Made by a program: the position numbers and the translations under genes
Part shown: positions 6,983-12,036 of the stretch, one piece after another
Numbering within the stretch: position 1 is the first letter of the stretch
How the letters are laid out: each line of letters starts with the position of its first letter
DNA from: Oscillospiraceae bacterium
Lineage (GTDB): Bacteria; Bacillota; Clostridia; Oscillospirales; Ruminococcaceae
Reading direction: 5' to 3'
DNA length: 12,036 bases
Assembly (NCBI GenBank): GCA_020024215.1
Contig: JAHHUC010000058.1
Span: 1 to 12,036 of the forward strand
Notes under the pieces: generated by a model
What the model was told of the DNA's origin: nothing
Seen by the model: only the letters and a program-made list of their open reading frames with translations
The model's database searches: none

Positions 6983-7843
6983 CTATTTGTGTAAATCCCT
7001 GTGATTGAAAAGTGCAAAATGCCCTTCCTTTAATAAATCGTTGTAAAGTCTTCTGGCAAAGGACACCGACCTGTGCTTTCCGCCGGTGCAGCCAAAGGCG
7101 ATGACAAGCCGGCTCTTGCCCTCTTTTTTATAAAGCGGCAGAGAATAAAAGATAAGCTCCCTTATTTTTTCATAAAGCCCCTCTGACTCGGAAAAGGAAA
7201 ACACATAATCATAAACCTCGCTTTCCATTCCTGTCTTTTTTTTAAGCTCCTTTATATAAAAGGGGTTGGGCAGGCATCTTACATCAAATACTATGTCTGC
7301 ATCTCTGGGAAGCCCGTTTTTAAAGCCGAAGGACATTACCGCAACAGTCATGCAGTCTCTGCTGTCTATGCAAAGAAGGCTTCTTAATTCATCCTTTAAA
7401 TCCCTGGGGGATATTTCGGTGGTATCCACCACAAGATCTGCCAGCTCCCTTATGCCGCAAAGCAGCCGTCGTTCCTTTTTCACAGCCTCCTCCAAGGCTG
7501 TCACCTGTTCATCCAAAAGCGGATGGCGGCGCCTTGTCTCCTTATACCTATTCAGAATCACCTCGTCGGAGGCATCAAGATATAATATTTTTGGGGCTGC
7601 TTTAAGCACAAAAAGCTTTTCTTTCAGCGTCCTCTGCTCCAGAGAAAATGCCAGAAAGCTTCTTGCATCCACCACAGCGGCAAATTTTCCCGTGTCCCAT
7701 TTGGAATTTTCACACAGCTTGAAAAACACATCCAAAAGCTGCACAGGCACATTGTCTGCACAATAATAGCCCATGTCCTCAAGTGCGTGTATGGCGGTGG
7801 ATTTTCCGGCTCCGCTCATGCCTGTGACTATAAGACAATCCAT
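6983..7843 (-). CDS. rapZ: RapZ/YvcJ family nucleotide-binding protein
   Basis: A cytosolic P-loop NTPase-like protein of 286 residues, the normal family length. E. coli RapZ is an RNase E adaptor controlling GlmS via small RNAs; the Bacillus homologue YvcJ binds and hydrolyses nucleotides and affects competence. The sequence shows Walker A GMSGAGKS (8-15), CADNVP (28-33), VVDAR (57-61), LDASDEVILNRYKETRRRHP (89-108), GFKNGLPRDADIVFDVR (173-189), LPNPFY (191-196) and the C-terminal GCTGGKHRSV (251-260) linked to sugar-nucleotide sensing. The ATG at 7843 has only a loose GGGAGAGGG about 10 nt upstream. Lying between murB and whiA, it is consistent with a role in envelope precursor control. Confidence 0.96.
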   Translation of the reverse strand: MDCLIVTGMSGAGKSTAIHALEDMGYYCADNVPVQLLDVFFKLCENSKWDTGKFAAVVDARSFLAFSLEQRTLKEKLFVLKAAPKILYLDASDEVILNRYKETRRRHPLLDEQVTALEEAVKKERRLLCGIRELADLVVDTTEISPRDLKDELRSLLCIDSRDCMTVAVMSFGFKNGLPRDADIVFDVRCLPNPFYIKELKKKTGMESEVYDYVFSFSESEGLYEKIRELIFYSLPLYKKEGKSRLVIAFGCTGGKHRSVSFARRLYNDLLKEGHFALFNHRDLHK

Positions 7844-7864
7844 CTTTTAAAAATCCCTCTCCCT

Positions 7865-8764
7865 TTATAAAAAACGTATCTCCAGCTCCAAAGAAACATT
7901 TTTTTCCTCAAGAACAATATCATGAACCCTTTGGCAAAGCTGCTTTACATCCTCGCTGGAGGCGCTGCCTTTATTTATGATAAAGCCGGAATGCTTCTGC
8001 GACACCTGAGCATCTCCCACGCTCATGCCCTTAAGGCCGCACTCTTCAATGAGCGCGGCGGCAAAACAGCCCTTGGGCCTTTTGAACACCGAGCCGGCAG
8101 AGGGATATTCCAACGGCTGCTTTTCCCTTCTTTTTAAAAGGATTTGCTCCATTTTTTCCTTTATCTGCTCCCTGTTTCCCTCCTTTAGGGAGAGGACGGC
8201 GGAAATTATGAAATAATCCTTTTTTGAAAAAAGGCTGCTCCTATATTCAAACAGACAGCCGCTTGTGTCTATGGTGCAGATATTGTTGTTTTCATCAAGA
8301 TAGGTGACGGATTTTATGACATCCTTCATCTCTCCGCCGTAGGCCCCTGCGTTCATAAGCACAGCACCGCCTAGGCTTCCCGGTATGCCGTAGGAAAATT
8401 CAAGGCCTGTAAGACCGCTCTCCTTTGCCAAAAGGGCTATGGCAGAGAGAGAGGCCCCGCTTTGAGCCGAAATTTCCGATTTATCAAGGCTTATTCTCCC
8501 CATTTTTTCCCTTGTGACAACCACCATGCCCTCAAAAAATTCGTCCGGGGCAAGACAGTTGCTGCCGCAGCCTAAAACTATAAGAGGTATGCCCTCTCTT
8601 TTTGAAAGCTCCCTTATGAATATCATATGCTCTGTGCTTTCAGGATAAAGCACAAAAGCTGCCTCTGCTCCGGTTTTGAAGGATGTCAGGCTTTTAAAGC
8701 TTTTGTTACGGCTGAAGCTGATGCCCTCAGCTTCAAGCTCCTTTATTAAAATATCAGTTTTCAT
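7865..8764 (-). CDS. murB: UDP-N-acetylenolpyruvoylglucosamine reductase
   Basis: A cytosolic FAD enzyme that reduces UDP-GlcNAc-enolpyruvate to UDP-MurNAc with NADPH, the second committed step of peptidoglycan synthesis. The 299 residues match the shorter (type II-like) MurB class. Motifs are TSFKTG (27-32), LGCGSNCLAPDE (64-75, FAD loop, with Cys at 66 and 70 where Asn/Gly and Leu are common), YGIPGSLGGAVLMNAGAYGG (125-144), YPSAGSVFKRP with probable proton-donor Ser225, SQKHSGFIIN (255-264) and the C-terminal LELEIRF with the second catalytic Glu295. The ATG at 8764 has GAGGAG five to six bases upstream. It follows hprK by 25 nt. Confidence 0.97.
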   Translation of the reverse strand: MKTDILIKELEAEGISFSRNKSFKSLTSFKTGAEAAFVLYPESTEHMIFIRELSKREGIPLIVLGCGSNCLAPDEFFEGMVVVTREKMGRISLDKSEISAQSGASLSAIALLAKESGLTGLEFSYGIPGSLGGAVLMNAGAYGGEMKDVIKSVTYLDENNNICTIDTSGCLFEYRSSLFSKKDYFIISAVLSLKEGNREQIKEKMEQILLKRREKQPLEYPSAGSVFKRPKGCFAAALIEECGLKGMSVGDAQVSQKHSGFIINKGSASSEDVKQLCQRVHDIVLEEKNVSLELEIRFL

Positions 8765-8789
8765 CTGCTCTCCTCACAACTGTCAAAGC

Positions 8790-9428
8790 TTAAAAAACAT
8801 TGTTTATTATCTTTTCCTGAGGGGGAAGCTCCTCCTCAGGCATTCCGAGGCTCACCATAAGATCTCTTGCCGCATTATAGCCAAGCTTCTTTAGCCTTAA
8901 ATTTCTTGTGGCTGCCTCAATTATAACCGCCAGATTCCTGCCCGGCTTTACCGGTATGGTTACAGTGGGAACCTTTACGCCCAAAATTTCCATAAATACG
9001 CCGTGGCGCGTTATTCTCGGGGCAAGAGTGACGCTTAAAACAGATATGGCAGAGGCAAGAAAGGCGCAGGAGGATTCGTCGGTTGTGCAAAGGGGGATCA
9101 TGAATTTTTTCGCCTTTTCCAAAAGCACCGGCGGTATGGGCAGATTTCTTGTCACCACCAGAAGAGGGGGCTTGTTCTGACAGATAAATTCAACCCGCTC
9201 GTCTGCCGTCTGCTCATCCAGACACTCTATGTACCTTATTTCGGACCTGCCGAAAATCTGTATCCTTGTGTTGTCAAAAAAATCCTTAAAGCCTGCAAGG
9301 GCAAGTCCGGGTCTGTTTACCTCCGGATGATATAAAAAAAGCTTGTCAGGCTCGTCGGGAAGATAAACCTCCTTTACACCCAATTCGTGCATGAATTGCT
9401 TTAAAGAGGTCCTGAATTTGGATTCCAT
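8790..9428 (-). CDS. hprK: HPr kinase/phosphorylase remnant lacking the P-loop kinase core
   Basis: The normal enzyme (about 310 aa) phosphorylates Ser46 of HPr in catabolite control. This product has 212 aa. Residues 1-145 match the N-terminal domain (VNRPGLALAGFKDFF at 38-52, FGRSEIRYIE, VVTRNLPIPP, APRITRHGVFME at 136-147). Residues 148-190 match the C-terminal tail (LGVKVPTVTIPVKPGRNLAV, then NLRLKKLGYNAA). Between them HGVFMEI passes straight into LGVKVP. About 100 residues are missing: the GESGxGKS Walker A loop, the catalytic Asp region and the HPrK signature. The frame is unbroken and flanking conservation is high, so this reads as a clean in-frame deletion. The start is ATG 9428 (GGAGG at 9437-9441, 8 nt spacing); upstream in-frame starts lie inside the promoter or SD. 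It should lack kinase activity, but could keep oligomerisation or a regulatory role. It is the first gene of the operon. Confidence 0.85.
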   Translation of the reverse strand: MESKFRTSLKQFMHELGVKEVYLPDEPDKLFLYHPEVNRPGLALAGFKDFFDNTRIQIFGRSEIRYIECLDEQTADERVEFICQNKPPLLVVTRNLPIPPVLLEKAKKFMIPLCTTDESSCAFLASAISVLSVTLAPRITRHGVFMEILGVKVPTVTIPVKPGRNLAVIIEAATRNLRLKKLGYNAARDLMVSLGMPEEELPPQEKIINNVF

Positions 9429-9436
9429 GATATAGT

Positions 9437-9441
9437 CCTCC
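9437..9441 (-). promoter_or_regulatory. Ribosome binding site fixing the hprK start at 9428
   Basis: GGAGG on the minus strand is followed by 8 nt and then ATG at 9428. The alternative in-frame ATG at 9443 overlaps this site, and the TTG at 9491 overlaps the -35 box, so both are unlikely starts. Confidence 0.75.
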
Positions 9442-9462
9442 ATAGTAATTATAAGTAATTTA

Positions 9463-9491
9463 ATTATATAATATACACAGCCTATTTTCAA
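9463..9491 (-). promoter_or_regulatory. Sigma-A promoter of the hprK-murB-rapZ-whiA-dnaE-pfkA operon
   Basis: On the minus strand TTGAAA (9491-9486) is separated by exactly 17 bp from a perfect TATAAT (9468-9463). Transcription would start near 9456, giving a leader of about 28 nt before the hprK ATG. It is the only strong promoter seen for the seven-to-eight-kilobase minus-strand gene run; no internal terminator was noticed between 9428 and 1653. Confidence 0.85.
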
Positions 9492-9547
9492 TGTTTAGAG
9501 CTAAGAGCCTGATATTTAATTTTTTTCTGTTTTGCTGTTCTTTTTGC

Positions 9548-9576
9548 TTTGTTTTATTTTTATAATATGTTATAAT
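9548..9576 (+). promoter_or_regulatory. Extended -10 promoter of the glycosyltransferase-degV pair
   Basis: A perfect TATAAT at 9571-9576 is preceded by TGT (9568-9570), forming an extended -10. The -35 is poor (TTTGTT at 9548-9553, 17 bp spacer). A second TATAAT lies at 9561-9566 without a good -35. Transcription would begin near 9583. This promoter is divergent from the hprK operon promoter across a T-rich spacer (about 9518-9560). Confidence 0.65.
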
Positions 9577-9615
9577 CTTCATATCTATAAATAAAAAACA
9601 GCAAGAAGGATGCCT

Positions 9616-10791
9616 ATGAAAATAGCAATTTTTACAGAGACTTATCTTCCTTATATAAACGGAGTGGTCACTCACATCAAAATCCTCAGAGAGGGACTTG
9701 TAAAAATGGGCCATCAGGTGCTTATAGTGACAGCCGACACCGACCTTAGCAGCCACTGTCTTAAGGATGGTGTGCTGCGCTGCCCGGCGCTGGAATTTAA
9801 AAAGCTTTACGGATACGGCCTTGCAAGCCCCATAAGCCACACATTGGAAAAAATGATAGGCGAATTTGAGCCTGACATAATTCATATAGAGCAGGAGTTC
9901 GGCCTGGGGCTTCAGGGCATAAGGTGCGCCCATCGGCTTAATATTCCGCTTGTTTACACACTTCACACGCTTTATGACTATTATGTCTACTACATAGCTC
10001 CAAAGCCGCTGACAGAGGTGGTTAAGAAAATTTCCCACCGCTATATAAGATTTATCGCCAGAAGGGCTGATGTTATAACAGGTCCGTCACAAAAGTGCGC
10101 CGATTATCTTAAAAACGCAGGAGTCAATAAAAAGGTCAATGTGATACCAAATCCGGTAGAGGTGGAAAGCTATGGCAAGGATGCAGTCAGCTGTGAGGAC
10201 AAAAGGGCGCTGAGAGACAGGCTGAAAATACCTCAGGATGCCTTTCTCGGCTGCTTCTGCGGAAGGCTCGGAAAGGAGAAAATGGTGGATGAGCTTTTGG
10301 ATATATACCAAAAATGCACCGATGACAACACCTATCTTCTCATAATAGGCGACGGCCCTTCCAAAAATGAGCTTGAGGAGCAGGCCCTGAGGCTTAAAAT
10401 ATCCCAAAGGGTAAAATTCACAGGAGCTCTTGCCCACGACGAGCTGGTTCCCTATTATGCAATATGCGATTTTTATGCAACAGCCTCGGTTTCCGACACC
10501 TATTCCATATCCATGCTGGAGGCACAGGCCTCCGGGCTTTATGTGCTTCAGAAATATGACATAAAAAATTCCTGCCAGACAAAAACCGGAATAAACGGAC
10601 AGCTTTTTAAGGATGCTGCCGAGTTTAAGTCCATTTTGGATAAGCTCAGAGCCATGACAGAAAAAGAAAGGGAGGAGCTGTCTGAAAGAGTGAGGGATTC
10701 TGTGAAGGAAAGAAGCGCAATGGCAATAGCCAAAAGCATGACGGAGCTTTATTCTCAGGCGATAGAAAAAAAGAAGAGACAGAAAATGTAA
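9616..10791 (+). CDS. GT4-family glycosyltransferase, probably diacylglycerol glycosyltransferase-like
   Basis: A GT-B fold, retaining GT4-type glycosyltransferase of 391 aa. The N-terminal acceptor half starts with IFTETYLPYINGVVTHI (5-21), followed by TLHTLYDYY (115-123) and a basic, aromatic stretch (138-150) suited to membrane contact. The C-terminal donor half has GRLGKEKMVDEL (216-227, with Arg217 and Lys222 as donor-phosphate contacts), GDGP (245-248) and the EX7E region, here SVSDTYSISMLEA: the first acidic residue is Asp294 instead of Glu, paired with Glu302. The closest family impression is the monoglucosyl/galactosyl-diacylglycerol synthases that make glycolipid anchors in Firmicutes. 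No signal peptide or membrane helix was seen. ATG 9616 is preferred because AGAAGGA (9604-9610) precedes it by 5 nt; the ATG at 9610 overlaps that site. DegV follows after 16 nt. Substrate not determinable. Confidence 0.9.
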   Translation: MKIAIFTETYLPYINGVVTHIKILREGLVKMGHQVLIVTADTDLSSHCLKDGVLRCPALEFKKLYGYGLASPISHTLEKMIGEFEPDIIHIEQEFGLGLQGIRCAHRLNIPLVYTLHTLYDYYVYYIAPKPLTEVVKKISHRYIRFIARRADVITGPSQKCADYLKNAGVNKKVNVIPNPVEVESYGKDAVSCEDKRALRDRLKIPQDAFLGCFCGRLGKEKMVDELLDIYQKCTDDNTYLLIIGDGPSKNELEEQALRLKISQRVKFTGALAHDELVPYYAICDFYATASVSDTYSISMLEAQASGLYVLQKYDIKNSCQTKTGINGQLFKDAAEFKSILDKLRAMTEKEREELSERVRDSVKERSAMAIAKSMTELYSQAIEKKKRQKM

Positions 10792-10807
10792 GCGAAAGGA
10801 TTTTAAA

Positions 10808-11650
10808 TTGAAAACATTTATCATAACAGACAGCACATCAGAAATTTCACAAAAGACAGCAAAGGAAAACAACATATGCGTCATACCCATGTGCGTAAGC
10901 TTTGCAGACAAAAGCTATCTTGACGGCGTGGATATGTTCCATGAGGAATTTTACAAAAAGCTGGGGGAGGCCTCACAGCTTCCCACCACAACTCAGGTGA
11001 CACCCCACAGATTCAAGGAGCTTTTTGAAGAAATTTTAAAGGATGAGGAGGCGGAGATATACGGAATATTCCTCTCATCAAAATTGAGCGGCTCTTACAA
11101 TTCCGCTGTAATAGCAAGGGAGGAATTGGGCCCGGACAGAATATATCTGACCGATTCTCTGACTGTTACAGGCGGCTTGGGGCTTTTGGTGTTCATAGCA
11201 AACGATTTGAGAAAAAGAGGCTTTGGCGCTCAAAAAATAAAGGCGGAAATAGAAGCTTTGATCCCCCGTGTAGAGTTGATGATGTGCCTTACAACACTTA
11301 AATATCTTAAGGCCGGGGGAAGAATTTCCTCAGCCTCGGCAGCTGTGGGCAGTCTTTTGAAAATTGTGCCGGTGGCAAAAATAGAAAACGGGGAGATTAT
11401 CTCCATCGGCAAGCTGCGCGGAAAAGCTGCCGCTATGGAATTTATCTTTTCAAGGCTGGAGGAAAGAACTGCCGATACAAGATACCCGGTTTCCTTTATG
11501 CACGCTCAGAATGAGGAAATGAACGAGAAAATGATTTCAAAATATAAGTCGGCTTATCATTTGGAAAATGCACTCGTTTTTCAAATGGGCCCTGTGGTGG
11601 GAACCTATTCAGGACCCGGCTGCTTCGGAATAGCATATATAAGAAAGTAA
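10808..11650 (+). CDS. DegV family (FakB-like) fatty-acid-binding protein
   Basis: DegV proteins bind one fatty acid; the FakB members present it to the kinase FakA to form acyl-phosphate for phospholipid synthesis. The 280 residues match family length. Motifs are IITDSTSEI (5-13), PTTTQVTP (60-67, in the carboxylate-binding loop), SSKLSGSYNSA (90-100), TDSLTVTGG (115-123), TLKYLKAGGRIS (163-174) and the C-terminal VVGTYSGPGCFG (263-274). The last motif normally reads GTHxGPG: Tyr267 replaces a His that contacts the fatty-acid carboxylate in studied FakB proteins. The start is TTG at 10808, with AAAGGA seven bases upstream. It lies 16 nt after the glycosyltransferase with no promoter seen between, so the two are probably co-transcribed. 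No fakA is in the window, so a fatty-acid role is inferred from the family. Confidence 0.93.
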   Translation: MKTFIITDSTSEISQKTAKENNICVIPMCVSFADKSYLDGVDMFHEEFYKKLGEASQLPTTTQVTPHRFKELFEEILKDEEAEIYGIFLSSKLSGSYNSAVIAREELGPDRIYLTDSLTVTGGLGLLVFIANDLRKRGFGAQKIKAEIEALIPRVELMMCLTTLKYLKAGGRISSASAAVGSLLKIVPVAKIENGEIISIGKLRGKAAAMEFIFSRLEERTADTRYPVSFMHAQNEEMNEKMISKYKSAYHLENALVFQMGPVVGTYSGPGCFGIAYIRK

Positions 11651-11696
11651 AATATTAAGCTCTCATTTTTATGGGGGCTTTATATTTTACTTTTTT
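11647..11696 (+). terminator. Strong intrinsic terminator overlapping the degV stop codon
   Basis: A 20-nt arm (11647-11666) pairs with 11671-11690 with one mismatch and two G-U pairs around a TTTT loop, followed by TTTTTT at 11691-11696. The TAA stop of the DegV gene (11648-11650) lies inside the left arm, so ribosomes reaching the stop codon may compete with folding of the terminator. Confidence 0.9.
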
Positions 11697-11703
11697 CTAA
11701 AGC

Positions 11704-11731
11704 CTGACGGTTATTTTTTTTAACCTGTCAG
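11704..11731. repeat. Hairpin-forming inverted repeat in the AT-rich region after degV
   Basis: CTGACGGTTA (11704-11713) pairs with TAACCTGTCAG (11721-11731), with one bulged base and a seven-T loop. No T-run follows on either strand, so it is not an ordinary terminator. A second, weaker inverted repeat (AACAGA 11750-11755, TCTGTT 11767-11772) lies just downstream. Role unknown. Confidence 0.5.
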
Positions 11732-11795
11732 TTGAATAAAATTTATAAAAACAGACTGATAATAAATCTGTTGATGAAATTTTAAATTTTTAATA

Positions 11796-11873
11796 ATGCA
11801 AGAAATTAAATTCTTTGAAAAGCTTTTTAAGAAAGCTGAAAAAGCGGATTTAATAAAACAATGCAGGAATTAA
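11796..11873 (+). CDS. Possible 25-aa cationic amphipathic peptide, repeat copy 1
   Basis: ATG 11796 opens a 25-codon frame ending at TAA 11871-11873. It encodes a lysine- and phenylalanine-rich sequence centred on IKFFEKLFKKA (residues 4-14), which would form an amphipathic helix with Ile4, Phe7, Phe11 and Ala14 on one face. By residue count it has seven Lys/Arg and four Asp/Glu. No convincing SD precedes the ATG; the upstream is AT-rich. Similar starts recur in the next two repeat copies. Speculative. Confidence 0.28.
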   Translation: MQEIKFFEKLFKKAEKADLIKQCRN

Positions 11874-11896
11874 AGTTATGCCAATATCGGCTTTTC

Positions 11897-11953
11897 ATGT
11901 GCAAAATTAAATTCTTTGAAAAGCTTTTTAAGAAAGCAAAAAGGCGGATTTAA
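11897..11953 (+). CDS. Possible 18-aa cationic peptide, repeat copy 2
   Basis: ATG 11897 begins the same core (IKFFEKLFKKA at residues 4-14) after Cys2-Lys3, and ends K-R-R-I at TAA 11951-11953. It has eight Lys/Arg and one Glu. A net one-base difference from copy 1 after residue 14 shifts the frame, so the peptide tails are unrelated. No good SD was seen. Expression is unproven. Confidence 0.25.
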   Translation: MCKIKFFEKLFKKAKRRI

Positions 11954-12013
11954 TCACAAAATGTTAATCTGTAACATACGCAGGCACTAAAGTTATGCTG
12001 AAAGCTTTCTTTC

Positions 12014-12036
12014 ATGTGCGAAATTAAATTCTTTGA
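12014..12036 (+). CDS. Start of a third copy of the short peptide ORF, truncated by the window end
   Basis: ATG 12014 is followed by the codons for C-E-I-K-F-F and then the window stops. The start lies at the same point of the repeat as the ATGs at 11796 and 11897. Only seven full codons are visible, so nothing more can be said. Confidence 0.22.

Larger units (their letters stand above)
11803..12036. repeat. Imperfect tandem repeat of 101 and 117 bp, third copy cut by the window end
   Basis: Copy 1 is 11803-11903, copy 2 is 11904-12020 and copy 3 begins at 12021 and runs off the window. The first 34 bases of copies 1 and 2 are identical (11803-11836 and 11904-11937). Further shared blocks are GCGGATTTAAT, GCAGG, TAAAGTTATGC and CATGTGC. 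Copy 2 has about 16 extra bases containing a 6-bp inverted repeat (ATGTTA 11961-11966, TAACAT 11972-11977). The whole stretch from 11697 to the end holds no long ORF. The nature of the array is unknown. Confidence 0.88.

Noticed and set aside
8975..8995. An intron, insertion or frameshift as the explanation for the hprK gap
   Set aside because: There is no extra sequence at the junction and both flanks are in the same frame, so only a deletion or an assembly collapse fits.
9460..10038. A 192-codon minus-strand open frame
   Set aside because: It overlaps the glycosyltransferase antisense and both divergent promoters, and its composition (Cys, His, Tyr, Lys rich) is typical of a shadow frame.
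10087..10911. A 274-codon minus-strand open frame
   Set aside because: It is antisense to the conserved glycosyltransferase and the start of degV; no motif or SD supports it.
11704..11731. Second terminator after degV
   Set aside because: The stem has a T-rich loop but no U-tract on its 3' side in either direction.
11870..12003. Ten-codon frames starting at the conserved TTATGC (ATG 11878 and ATG 11995)
   Set aside because: Both end at AAT-TAA and have weak AGG-type upstream sites, but the encoded residues differ and they are too short to support as genes.
11803..12036. CRISPR array
   Set aside because: The sequence between the identical blocks is itself similar from copy to copy, the periods differ (101 and 117), and no cas gene is present.

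Overview
The window looks like a chromosomal housekeeping segment from a low-to-moderate GC Gram-positive bacterium of the class Clostridia. The evidence is the gene set and order (hprK, murB, rapZ, whiA, dnaE, pfkA), the purine-rich Shine-Dalgarno (SD) sites, frequent TTG/GTG starts, near-consensus sigma-A promoters and U-tract terminators. No transposase, phage gene, tRNA, rRNA or CRISPR array was seen. All homology and residue alignments here are by eye.

Layout. (1) Positions 1-1391, plus strand: a leader with a possible weak terminator and a probable extended -10 promoter, then aroA (EPSP synthase). (2) Positions 1392-1652: the convergent gap, with a strong bidirectional terminator and, on the minus strand, a tiny ORF resembling part of a DUF4177 protein. 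(3) Positions 1653-9428, minus strand: a compact operon read in the order hprK (reduced), murB, rapZ, whiA, dnaE, pfkA, from a TTGAAA-17-TATAAT promoter at 9463-9491. Gaps are 25, 21, 14, 12 and 0 nt. (4) Positions 9429-9615: a divergent promoter region. (5) Positions 9616-11650, plus strand: a GT4 glycosyltransferase and a DegV/FakB-like fatty-acid-binding protein, probably co-transcribed and closed by a terminator that includes the last stop codon. (6) Positions 11691-12036: AT-rich DNA with two hairpins and a tandem repeat that runs off the window. Each repeat copy carries a short ORF for a cationic amphipathic peptide.

How the genes relate. The minus operon joins cell-wall precursor synthesis (MurB), carbon and envelope regulation (HprK, RapZ), division control (WhiA), replication (DnaE) and glycolysis (PfkA). 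HPr kinase in Firmicutes is classically stimulated by fructose-1,6-bisphosphate, the PfkA product. The plus pair (glycolipid-type glycosyltransferase and fatty-acid-binding protein) suggests membrane lipid or lipoglycan metabolism.

Most notable: the hprK product keeps the N-terminal domain and C-terminal tail of HPr kinase/phosphorylase, but about 100 residues holding the whole P-loop kinase core are missing in frame. AroA keeps its shikimate-3-phosphate residues but departs from consensus at several PEP/glyphosate-contact positions. The usual yvcK gene between rapZ and whiA is absent. The repeat with its peptide ORFs at the right edge is unexplained.
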